The position numbers and the translations under genes are program-made. 57,963 bases of DNA from the NCBI GenBank assembly GCA_045588655.1, contig JAZNEP010000030.1, positions 1 to 57,963 of the forward strand. Reading direction: 5' to 3'. Shown piece by piece: positions 25,524 to 33,209 of the stretch. The stretch is from SVFI01 sp045588655. Its GTDB lineage: Bacteria; Bacillota; Clostridia; Lachnospirales; Lachnospiraceae. Position 1 is the first letter of the stretch; each line of letters opens with the position of its first letter. The notes under the pieces are model-generated. The model made no database searches and was not told the DNA's origin. It saw only the letters and a list, made by a program, of their open reading frames with translations.

Positions 25524-26009
25524 TCACGGGAATAAATTGTTTCTGTATTTTCTAAGAAGACTTTGGAGAAATAGTCCGAGGATACCACAGGATATGATTT
25601 CGCCAATACCTACTGTCAGCATAAAGTAAAAAATTCCGCCCGGAATCTCATAGACGTAAGTTAATATAAATGGGATAATCAGTGTGTTTGCCAGAATCGG
25701 ACTGATAGGTGTGCTCCACTTCCATTTGCGAAGCAGGTAAGTGCCGATTGCACCGATTAGCGTAGCAAGACTACCAAACAAAATGTCAAGAACCGCACAA
25801 CCGGTAAGTAGATTGCTAATCAGACATCCGACAAAAAGGCCCGGTATGGCAGCAGGGGAAAAAAAGGGGAGAATGGTAAGCGATTCGGATAAACGGATTT
25901 GAATCGCGCCGTTGGCCAGACCAAATATATTACTGATATAGGTCAGCACAACATAGAGAGCTGCTATCATAGCAGCCTGTGTGAGGGATAGAATTTTGCT
26001 TTTTTTCAT
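25524..26009 (-). CDS. queT: QueT-family queuosine precursor ECF transporter S component
   Basis: A 161-residue membrane protein with five to six hydrophobic segments. AAMIAALYVVLTYI near the N-terminus and the IQIRLSESLTILPFF block are the QueT (DUF988) signature. QueT is the substrate-binding S component for a queuosine precursor such as preQ1 and works with a shared ECF energy module that is not in this window. A preQ1-I riboswitch in its leader supports the assignment. It is convergent with the surface protein gene and has its own promoter. Confidence 0.92.
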   Translation of the reverse strand: MKKSKILSLTQAAMIAALYVVLTYISNIFGLANGAIQIRLSESLTILPFFSPAAIPGLFVGCLISNLLTGCAVLDILFGSLATLIGAIGTYLLRKWKWSTPISPILANTLIIPFILTYVYEIPGGIFYFMLTVGIGEIISCGILGLFLQSLLRKYRNNLFP

Positions 26010-26016
26010 GATTTGT

Positions 26017-26059
26017 CTCCTTTAGTTTTGTTTTACGAGTGGAAGGTCTCGAACACTCG
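26017..26059 (-). promoter_or_regulatory. preQ1-I riboswitch in the queT leader
   Basis: On the minus strand a 6-base-pair stem CGAGTG/CACTCG encloses the loop TTCGAGACCTTC and is followed by the A-rich tail TAAAACAAAACTAAAGGAG. CCTT in the loop can pair with AAGG in the tail, giving the H-type pseudoknot and hiding the ribosome site. Layout and tail match the Thermoanaerobacter tengcongensis preQ1-I aptamer. Predicted action: ligand binding blocks translation of queT. Confidence 0.85.
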
Positions 26060-26106
26060 GTATTAAGCCGTAAAAACATTGATTTTACGACATTTGCAAC
26101 GTGAAC

Positions 26107-26136
26107 ACTATAACATGACACTTGTCTGAAAATCAA
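26107..26136 (-). promoter_or_regulatory. queT promoter
   Basis: On the minus strand TTGATT (26131-26136) and TATAGT (26107-26112), 18 bases apart. The leader of about 90 bases carries a hairpin (about 26068-26092) and then the riboswitch. Confidence 0.6.
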
Positions 26137-26240
26137 GTCATATTTGTAATTAGCCTGTCCTATTAGTAAAGAATGTGATAGAATATTGAGCGGTAGAGAG
26201 GAAAAATAGAAATTAGCCGCGGCTAACAACGAGGAAAACG

Positions 26241-26999
26241 ATGGGATCAGAAGAAGAGTTTATGAAAAAAAGATTTGTCGATTTGGCAAATCAATCATAT
26301 CGAAATAATGTCTATACTTTTACCGGGTTTTTAAGTGTGGGAGAACAGGATCTGTTTTGGGGAACTCTTCCTCAGATCGGTCAGATTACCTATACTCTGT
26401 TTGGCGGCGTGGAAGGCTGCGAAAGGCAGATGGTGCGTTTTGGTAGTGAAGAGCTACTCGGGTACGAAGAAGAGTTTCCCATCCGGTGTGTGGAGATAAA
26501 GCCGACAGCATTGAAATTTGCAGATGCGCTGACACACAGAGATTTTTTGGGCGCATTGATGAATTTGGGGATTGAGAGAAGTACACTGGGAGATATTTTT
26601 GTGGCAGATAAAATAGGATATGTGTTTTGTCATGAAAAAGTGGCGGATTACATGGTGAGTAATGTTGATCGCATTCGCCACACTTCGGTAAAATGTCGTA
26701 TTCTTATGGAAGCGCCGGAAACGGTCAGACCGACATTAAAGAAAGAAAATCTGATTGTAAGCTCTCAGAGACTGGATGTGGTAATTTCCAAATTGTTTCA
26801 TCTGTCGCGGAGTCAAAGTCTTTTGTTGTTTCGGGAAAAGAAAGTATTTGTCAATGGCAGATGTATGGAAAATAACAGCGGAGTTTGTAAAGAAGGTGAC
26901 GTAGTATCGGTGCGCGGATTTGGAAAATTTATATATTGTGGATTTGTGCATGAAACCAAAAAAGGAAATTTGAGTATCTCTCTTGAGAGATATGTATGA
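26241..26999 (+). CDS. ylmH: YlmH-like RNA-binding S4 domain protein
   Basis: A 252-residue protein of the YlmH family, implicated in ribosome-associated quality control and once linked to division. The N-terminal part (to about 170) is the YlmH-specific fold with GALMNLGIERSTLGDIFV, the family signature. The C-terminal S4 domain (about 180-240) contains RLDVVISKLFHLSRSQ and VFVNGR. In Bacillus ylmH lies in the ylm-divIVA cluster; here it stands before an ABC-F gene. A GAGGAAAACG sequence precedes the ATG. It ends 16 bases before the ABC-F start. Confidence 0.88.
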   Translation: MGSEEEFMKKRFVDLANQSYRNNVYTFTGFLSVGEQDLFWGTLPQIGQITYTLFGGVEGCERQMVRFGSEELLGYEEEFPIRCVEIKPTALKFADALTHRDFLGALMNLGIERSTLGDIFVADKIGYVFCHEKVADYMVSNVDRIRHTSVKCRILMEAPETVRPTLKKENLIVSSQRLDVVISKLFHLSRSQSLLLFREKKVFVNGRCMENNSGVCKEGDVVSVRGFGKFIYCGFVHETKKGNLSISLERYV

Positions 27000-27015
27000 G
27001 AATGGAGATAAAGTT

Positions 27016-28905
27016 TTGAATATTTTAACATTAGATCATATCAAGAAATCATATACAGGAAAATTATTGTTTCAGGATACCTCTTTTTATCTGCAGGAAG
27101 GTGAAAAGGTAGGGATTTTAGGAATTAACGGAACCGGGAAATCAACACTTCTTCGGATGATTGCGGGATTGGAGGAGCCGGACGAGGGGAGAGTTATTCG
27201 GGCGAATAACATAACGGTACAGATGTTGTCGCAAGATCCGGTGTTTGAGAAGGGCGAGACGATAATGGATGCTGTCATGCGCTCCCATGTAGTCGGTGTG
27301 AAAAAGGATGTGACAGATATCCCGGCAATGGAAGCAAAAGCAAAATCTATGTTGATGAAGTTGGGATTTACCCGGTTTGATTCTCTTGTAGAAGAGTTGT
27401 CCGGGGGACAAAGAAAGAAGCTGGCATTGGTTTCGGTACTTTTGCATCAATCCGATATACTTGTGCTGGATGAACCGACCAATCACCTGGATGCAGCGAT
27501 GTCAGATTGGTTAGAAAATGTCCTGAAAAGTTATAGAGGAACACTGGTAATGGTAACACATGATCGCTATTTTTTGGACAGTGTATCCAATCGTATTGTG
27601 GAGATTGACCGTGGATTCATCTATTCGTATGATACGAACTATTCAGGCTTTTTGGAGAGAAAGGCCCAGAGGGAAGAAATGCAGCTGGCATCGGAAAGGA
27701 AACGCCGGTCTATTTTGCGTACGGAGCTGGAATGGATACAGAGAGGTGCAAGGGCAAGAACAACAAAACAAAAAGCGCGTATTGAGCGATACGAGGAGCT
27801 GAAAAACAGACAGATGGCGACGACGGAAGGGCAGTTGCAAATAGGAAGTGTTTCCAGCCGCATGGGAAAAACCACGGTGGAATTGCACAATTTATATAAA
27901 GCCTATGGAGATAAGGTTTTGCTGAAAGATTTCACCTATCTGTTTTTGAGGAATGACAGGGTCGGATTTGTAGGAGAAAATGGAGCAGGTAAGACGACGC
28001 TGATGAAACTCATTGCCACGGCGGCGGGACAAGAGGTTGGTATGCGCGGTGAAGAAGCTGTTTATCCGGACAGTGGAACCATTACCATCGGACAGACCAT
28101 CAAGATCGGATATTATACACAAGAAATAGCAACAGACAAGCAAGCAGGAATTGCTTACATGGATCCGGAAAAAAGAGTCATTGATTACATTCGTGATACA
28201 GCTGAGTTTGTGCAGACTGCAGATGGACCTGTGAGTGCGACCAAAATGTGTGAACGTTTTTTGTTTGACAGTGAGCAGCAATACAGTCTGATTGGAAATT
28301 TATCGGGGGGACAAAAACGAAGACTCAATCTTTTGCGAGTTCTGATGGAAGCTCCGAATGTATTGATTATGGATGAGCCGACCAATGATCTGGATATTCA
28401 GACATTGACGATTTTAGAAGATTATCTGGACAGTTTTGATGGAATTTTAATTACAGTATCTCATGACCGCTATTTTTTAGATCGTTGTGTGCGCAGAATA
28501 TTCGCTTTTGAAGGGGATGGTAAATTAAAACAGTATGAAGGCGGTTACAGTGATTATCAGCTTCGAGTAGAAATGGAAAGTGGGGCTGAGGTTTTACAGC
28601 CTTCGAATGATAATAAACAGGCTGCAACCACAAAAGCATGTGCTCCGCGTACGCATAGACTGAAACTTTCTTACAAAGAGCAGAAAGAATATGACACCAT
28701 TGAAGAAGAGATTTCTGCGTTGGAAGAAAAATTGGAGAAAGCAGAAAAAGATACCATAACGTATGCGAGGGATTTTGTAAAATTAAATGAAATAACGAAA
28801 GAAAAAGAAGCATTGCAACAGCAGCTGGACGAAAAAATGGACCGGTGGATGTATTTGGAAGAACTTGTGGCCAAAATACAAGAGGAAAGGGAAGAGCATG
28901 CGTAG
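27016..28905 (+). CDS. Uup-like ABC-F family ATPase
   Basis: Soluble twin-ATPase protein of about 629 residues, without membrane segments; ABC-F proteins act on ribosomes. First site: GINGTGKST, signature LSGGQRKKLAL, Walker B LVLDEPTNHLD. Second site: GENGAGKTT, LSGGQKRRLNL, LIMDEPTNDLD. The linker holds ELEWIQRGARARTTKQKAR, typical of the Uup subgroup, and a C-terminal coiled coil (about 555-629) matches the Uup DNA-binding tail. I start at TTG 27016 (MNILTLDHIKKSYTG) because TGGAG lies 8 bases before it and homologues begin there; an ATG at 26992 inside ylmH is possible. It overlaps the GIY-YIG gene by 8 bases. Confidence 0.9.
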   Translation: MNILTLDHIKKSYTGKLLFQDTSFYLQEGEKVGILGINGTGKSTLLRMIAGLEEPDEGRVIRANNITVQMLSQDPVFEKGETIMDAVMRSHVVGVKKDVTDIPAMEAKAKSMLMKLGFTRFDSLVEELSGGQRKKLALVSVLLHQSDILVLDEPTNHLDAAMSDWLENVLKSYRGTLVMVTHDRYFLDSVSNRIVEIDRGFIYSYDTNYSGFLERKAQREEMQLASERKRRSILRTELEWIQRGARARTTKQKARIERYEELKNRQMATTEGQLQIGSVSSRMGKTTVELHNLYKAYGDKVLLKDFTYLFLRNDRVGFVGENGAGKTTLMKLIATAAGQEVGMRGEEAVYPDSGTITIGQTIKIGYYTQEIATDKQAGIAYMDPEKRVIDYIRDTAEFVQTADGPVSATKMCERFLFDSEQQYSLIGNLSGGQKRRLNLLRVLMEAPNVLIMDEPTNDLDIQTLTILEDYLDSFDGILITVSHDRYFLDRCVRRIFAFEGDGKLKQYEGGYSDYQLRVEMESGAEVLQPSNDNKQAATTKACAPRTHRLKLSYKEQKEYDTIEEEISALEEKLEKAEKDTITYARDFVKLNEITKEKEALQQQLDEKMDRWMYLEELVAKIQEEREEHA

Positions 28906-29236
28906 TAGTGAGATGGCGTACACTTATATGATACGTTGTAAGGATCAGACAATTTATACCGGTATTACCAAGGATGTAAAGCGTCGTATGGAAGAGCACA
29001 AAAAAAGAGAGAAGGAATGCGCAAAATATACCAAAACACATCATTTTTTGAGATTAGAGGCTGTGTTTGAAGCGGCTTCATGGTCGGAAGCAGCCCGTCT
29101 GGAGTATGCAATCAAGCGTTTGAATAAGAAACAAAAGGAGCAATTGATAGAAAAACCGGAACTGGTAACGGAGCTATTTAAAGAAAAGCTTCCCGGTTGC
29201 GAATTTGTTCCGGCAGTAGTAAAATATTTTTTGTAA
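28898..29236 (+). CDS. GIY-YIG nuclease family protein (UPF0213/YhbQ-like)
   Basis: A 112-residue single-domain protein. The GIY-YIG core reads YTYMIRC, then IYTGITKDVKRRMEEH, and the catalytic Glu equivalent lies in ARLEYAIKRL. Small members such as YhbQ are DNA nucleases with roles in DNA damage; the role here is not known. The ATG at 28898 has a GGAAAGGGAAGAG stretch upstream and overlaps the ABC-F gene end, so translation is likely coupled. Confidence 0.88.
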   Translation: MRSSEMAYTYMIRCKDQTIYTGITKDVKRRMEEHKKREKECAKYTKTHHFLRLEAVFEAASWSEAARLEYAIKRLNKKQKEQLIEKPELVTELFKEKLPGCEFVPAVVKYFL

Positions 29237-29271
29237 GAGGGTAATTTTTTGAGGATTCAAAGGGGTAACAA

Positions 29272-30594
29272 ATGAAGAAAAATGTAAGTATCAAGCAAAC
29301 TTTGATTACGCTTTCTGTCTTTCCGGCGATGTTTATCGGAGTAGCATTGATGATTATTTCGGCCAGATCATCATGGGAAAGTATGACAAATGAAATGAAA
29401 AACTCACTCTCTATTGCCGCAGATTCTTTGTATAATACATATTCGCTGGTGGCACCGGGGGATTTTGTGGAAAAAGATGGCGTTTTGATGAAGGGAGATA
29501 GGGTAATCGAGGGAGATTACGTGATTGTGGATGCGTTGAAAGCATCTTATGGATTGGAAATCACACTATTTTACGGAGAAGAGAGGATACTGACAACGAT
29601 TAAGGATTCGCAAGGACAGCGAATGACAGGAACAACGGCAGATCCATTAGCTTCCTACTGGGTTCTTGAGCAGGGACGGGAATATTTTTCGCCGAAAGTA
29701 TTGGTGGTGGACGAAGCGTATTTCGGATATTATATTCCTGTTTATAACAGAGACAAAAGCATTGTCGGGATGGCTTTTGCTGGAAAAAAGAGAGATGAGG
29801 TTGTTAATTTAATATGGACCAATGTGTTACATTCACTCTTAATCTGTGTGATTGTAATTGTAGCAACGCTGCTGCTATGCGTGGGGGCAAGTCAGAGGAT
29901 TATAAAAGCTTTGTATGATATTATGGATTATCTTGGACATTTGGCGCAGAGTGATTTTTCTACCAAAATGCCGCTTTCCGTCTTAAAGAGAAAAGATGAG
30001 ATTGGCGATATGGGAAACTACGCAGAGAAGGTAAGTGTTGCTCTAAAAGAAATGATCATGACCGATCCTTTGACAGGGCTGTACAATCGTAGAGCTAGCA
30101 AAAATCACCTGGATAAATGGATTGAGAAATGTCAAAAACAGAATAAAAATCTCATAACTGTCGTTATGGCAGATATTGACTATTTTAAGAAGATTAATGA
30201 TACCTATGGCCATGACTGTGGCGATATGGTGCTGGTAAAGGTATCAGAGCTGTTTAAGCGTCATATGGGAGAGAATGGCGTGGTGGCTCGATGGGGAGGA
30301 GAAGAGTTTCTCCTTGTGTTTGAAGAAAAACAAGAGTCGGCAATAATGAAATTGAAGCAGATGTCAAAAGAAATCAATGCGTATGAATTTGAACATGAAG
30401 GTGCGCGTTTTTCTATCACCTGCACCTTTGGTATCAATACGGAAATTGTAGGAAATTCATTCGATCATATTATAGATCAAGCAGATGATTATCTGTATCA
30501 AGGAAAGACACAGGGACGTAATCGAATGGTGATTTCCGATGGAACTGTGATAACAGGAGAAGAAATCGAAGCATCTATGTCTCATTTGGACTAA
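29272..30594 (+). CDS. Membrane diguanylate cyclase with single-Cache sensor
   Basis: A 440-residue sensor that makes c-di-GMP. Membrane segments at about 12-32 and 183-205 flank an extracellular domain of about 150 residues that resembles a single Cache fold (VLEQGREYFSPKVLVVDEAYFG region). A HAMP-like linker (about 210-260) leads to a GGDEF domain with DPLTGLYNRRA and the active motif RWGGEEF. The RxxD inhibitory site is absent: the matching positions read GENG. The 3' end overlaps the convergent EamA gene by 20 bases. It is monocistronic or follows the GIY-YIG gene. Confidence 0.9.
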   Translation: MKKNVSIKQTLITLSVFPAMFIGVALMIISARSSWESMTNEMKNSLSIAADSLYNTYSLVAPGDFVEKDGVLMKGDRVIEGDYVIVDALKASYGLEITLFYGEERILTTIKDSQGQRMTGTTADPLASYWVLEQGREYFSPKVLVVDEAYFGYYIPVYNRDKSIVGMAFAGKKRDEVVNLIWTNVLHSLLICVIVIVATLLLCVGASQRIIKALYDIMDYLGHLAQSDFSTKMPLSVLKRKDEIGDMGNYAEKVSVALKEMIMTDPLTGLYNRRASKNHLDKWIEKCQKQNKNLITVVMADIDYFKKINDTYGHDCGDMVLVKVSELFKRHMGENGVVARWGGEEFLLVFEEKQESAIMKLKQMSKEINAYEFEHEGARFSITCTFGINTEIVGNSFDHIIDQADDYLYQGKTQGRNRMVISDGTVITGEEIEASMSHLD

Positions 30595-31453
30595 GTATGT
30601 CGCTTAGATTAGCCAGGAGTATAGCCAGGAACATGATGATACAGCCCAAAATTTCGCGTCCGGTTAAAGATTGTCTGAGTATAACCCACCCTGCAAGAAC
30701 GCTTACCACAGATTCAAGCGAAAGAATGAGTGAGGCAATCGTGGGGTTCATATCCTTTTGACCGATAATCTGAAGCGTATAGGCGATACCACAGGACATA
30801 ATTCCGGCATAGAGAATCGGTATGCGTGCATCCCAAATTTGAGAAAACAGAGGCTTTTCCCAGCACAAAATGAAGGGAAGCGAGATGACGCCACACACAA
30901 AAAACTGGATACAGGATAGAACCACGCCATCTGCCTTGGTTGAAAAATGGTCAATGACGAGAATATGTGCGGTAAAGGCAAAGGAGCATAGAAGAACATA
31001 AAAGTCACCGAGTTCAATCTGAAGATTTTCTTTGATGCATAATATAAATAGCCCAATCAGTGCTAACAATACACTTCCTATGACGGGAAGTGTAATTTTT
31101 TTGCGGAGAAAGAAAGCAGAAGCAATTGGTACAAATACGATATAGAGTGCGGTAATAAAACCTGCTTTTCCTACGCTGGTCAGCTCGATGCCAAATTGCT
31201 GAAGTGTACTGCCAAGACAGAGGCAGATACCGCAGGCAATGCCTCCAATCAGATTATAGCGGGTGAAATAGGTTTGTTTGTTTTTCTTGTATTTGATACA
31301 AAGAAGCGGGAGTAATGCTGCGGAACCGATAAGACATCGGATTCCGTTAAATGTAAACGGACGAATATAGGTGGCGGCACTACTCTGTGCCACAAAAGCA
31401 ATCCCCCATATAAAAGCGGCGAGAAATAGTAAAAGTGCATTTTTTGGTTTCAT
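30575..31453 (-). CDS. EamA/DMT family transporter
   Basis: A 292-residue membrane protein with ten predicted transmembrane helices in two EamA repeats. The N-terminal repeat starts FLAAFIWGIAFVAQSSA and the second starts about residue 150. These drug/metabolite transporters export amino acids or related metabolites; the substrate cannot be told. Its last codons overlap the 3' end of the cyclase gene on the other strand. Confidence 0.88.
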   Translation of the reverse strand: MKPKNALLLFLAAFIWGIAFVAQSSAATYIRPFTFNGIRCLIGSAALLPLLCIKYKKNKQTYFTRYNLIGGIACGICLCLGSTLQQFGIELTSVGKAGFITALYIVFVPIASAFFLRKKITLPVIGSVLLALIGLFILCIKENLQIELGDFYVLLCSFAFTAHILVIDHFSTKADGVVLSCIQFFVCGVISLPFILCWEKPLFSQIWDARIPILYAGIMSCGIAYTLQIIGQKDMNPTIASLILSLESVVSVLAGWVILRQSLTGREILGCIIMFLAILLANLSDILSPNET

Positions 31454-31628
31454 GATAAGTATTCCTTTTTGCGCGTTCTGTCAGTGAAAAATAGCAATAA
31501 GTATTATGCAGAATCAAGGGTTCAATGTCAAGAAAAAGGGTGGATTTTTTTATGCCATTATGCTATAATCTAAATAGTTTATTGGGTACGTAAAAAGCTA
31601 AAAAATTACTGGAAAGGAGCACCTTAAG

Positions 31629-32972
31629 GTGTACGGGATAGGGAAGGTTATGAAGAAAGAAAAAAAACAAAAAGCTACCAAAGGTTACTTCACACTGACA
31701 ATCAAGATGCTGGCGATTGGTATTGTTCCGGTTTTGCTTGCGACAATCGTGACTCTGATATGTTGTATGGTTCAGCTAAATGGTATAATGGATAAAGCGC
31801 TTTATGGAAGCCTGATAGCAAAAATTGTGATTTGTATGGTGGTTCTTGAAGTGCTTATCGCAATTCCGGTGTATTTAATTGCAAAAAATATTGTCGGATC
31901 TATGAATCGTACAATTGAAGTGCTCAATACAGCCGTGGGCGGTAATTTGACGCAGCTTTGTACATCAAGAGATACAGAACGTAAGGATGAAATGGGTGTG
32001 TTGGCTCGTCAGACCAATGAATTGATCAGATCCCTTTGCAAGGTAATTGCTAAGGTGGGTTCAACAACAGATGTGATTGTGGCTGCTTCTGAAAAACTTG
32101 AAAAAATGGCAGATCAGACAAGCAATGCATCAGATGACGTGGCAAGATCTATGGGTGATATGGCAAACGGTGCGACAGCACAGGCGACAGAGACACAGTC
32201 TGTTTCTGAAGCGGTTATGCAGATTAGCGATGGTATTGAGCAGACGTCCAATGCAGTACAAAATCTGTTAAATAACGCAGATACAATGAAAAAAGCCGGT
32301 CAGGCCGGAGTTGAGAGTGTGGAAGATTTGGAAAGCATTTCTGAGAAGGTAAAGAGTCAGATTGCGATTATTTACCAGCAGACAAATACGACGAACGAAT
32401 CTGCACAGGAAATTCATAAAGCAACAGAGCTTATCGCTTCTATTGCTAATGAGACCAATCTCCTTGCATTAAATGCTTCGATTGAAGCTGCTAGAGCCGG
32501 TGAAAGCGGACGTGGATTTGCGGTTGTTGCAGAGCAGATTAAAAATCTTGCAGAGCAGTCAAATGAATCGGCTAAGACCATCGACGGAATTATCAAAAAT
32601 CTTTTGGAAGAATCACAGCAGGCTGTGCAGACGATGAATACAGTAGATGCAATCATTGGTCTGCAGGCAGATAAAGTAGATACAACAAGACGTGTATTTG
32701 CCAAGGTAAATAACGGATTACAGGATACTATTAATGATGTAGAAAGTATTGCATCCAATACACAGGTTCTTGACCATGCAAAAGATCAGGTTATGAGCTC
32801 AGTAGAAAGTCTTTCAGCGATTGCAGAACAGAATGCAGCAGCGACACAGGAGACAGCTGCGTCCGCAGAAGAGCTTGCAGCTACAATCAGTGAGATTAAG
32901 GATGCATCAGCCAGATTATTGGGTGTATCGGAAGAGTTGACAGGTGAATTGAATATGTATCAGATTTATTAA
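31629..32972 (+). CDS. Methyl-accepting chemotaxis protein without an extracellular sensor domain
   Basis: A 447-residue receptor with two membrane helices (about 25-50 and 62-85) joined by only about a dozen residues, so no ligand-binding domain is exposed. A HAMP-like segment (about 86-140) leads to the signalling hairpin whose tip reads ETNLLALNASIEAARAGESG RGFAVVAEQI. It may sense signals inside the membrane or cytoplasm. I keep the GTG at 31629, with AAGGAG 9 bases upstream; an ATG at 31650 is an alternative. No other chemotaxis gene lies in the window. Confidence 0.9.
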   Translation: MYGIGKVMKKEKKQKATKGYFTLTIKMLAIGIVPVLLATIVTLICCMVQLNGIMDKALYGSLIAKIVICMVVLEVLIAIPVYLIAKNIVGSMNRTIEVLNTAVGGNLTQLCTSRDTERKDEMGVLARQTNELIRSLCKVIAKVGSTTDVIVAASEKLEKMADQTSNASDDVARSMGDMANGATAQATETQSVSEAVMQISDGIEQTSNAVQNLLNNADTMKKAGQAGVESVEDLESISEKVKSQIAIIYQQTNTTNESAQEIHKATELIASIANETNLLALNASIEAARAGESGRGFAVVAEQIKNLAEQSNESAKTIDGIIKNLLEESQQAVQTMNTVDAIIGLQADKVDTTRRVFAKVNNGLQDTINDVESIASNTQVLDHAKDQVMSSVESLSAIAEQNAAATQETAASAEELAATISEIKDASARLLGVSEELTGELNMYQIY

Positions 32973-33019
32973 GAATCGGTATGTACATAAATTCTGACCA
33001 ATAAAAAAGACAACGATAA

Positions 33020-33053
33020 GGGCCAGTGAGCAAACTTCACTGGCCCGTTTTTT
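33020..33053 (+). terminator. Terminator after the chemotaxis receptor gene
   Basis: A perfect 10-base-pair stem GGGCCAGTGA/TCACTGGCCC (33020-33029, 33037-33046), then GTTTTTT. Confidence 0.93.
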
Positions 33054-33142
33054 GTCTTGAAACAATAGATTGTATAAGACGGCTCTGCCTGATTATTTTA
33101 CAAAACTTTAATCCTTATCTCCGTTATTTCACAGAATTCTTA

Positions 33143-33171
33143 TTGATTTTGATATCTCAAATCTATATAAT
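33143..33171 (+). promoter_or_regulatory. ftsH promoter
   Basis: TTGATT (33143-33148) and TATAAT (33166-33171) with a 17-base spacer, about 40 bases before the ftsH start. Confidence 0.65.
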
Positions 33172-33209
33172 GATATCGTGCTTTAATAAGGGCAAAGTGA
33201 GGAGATAAA

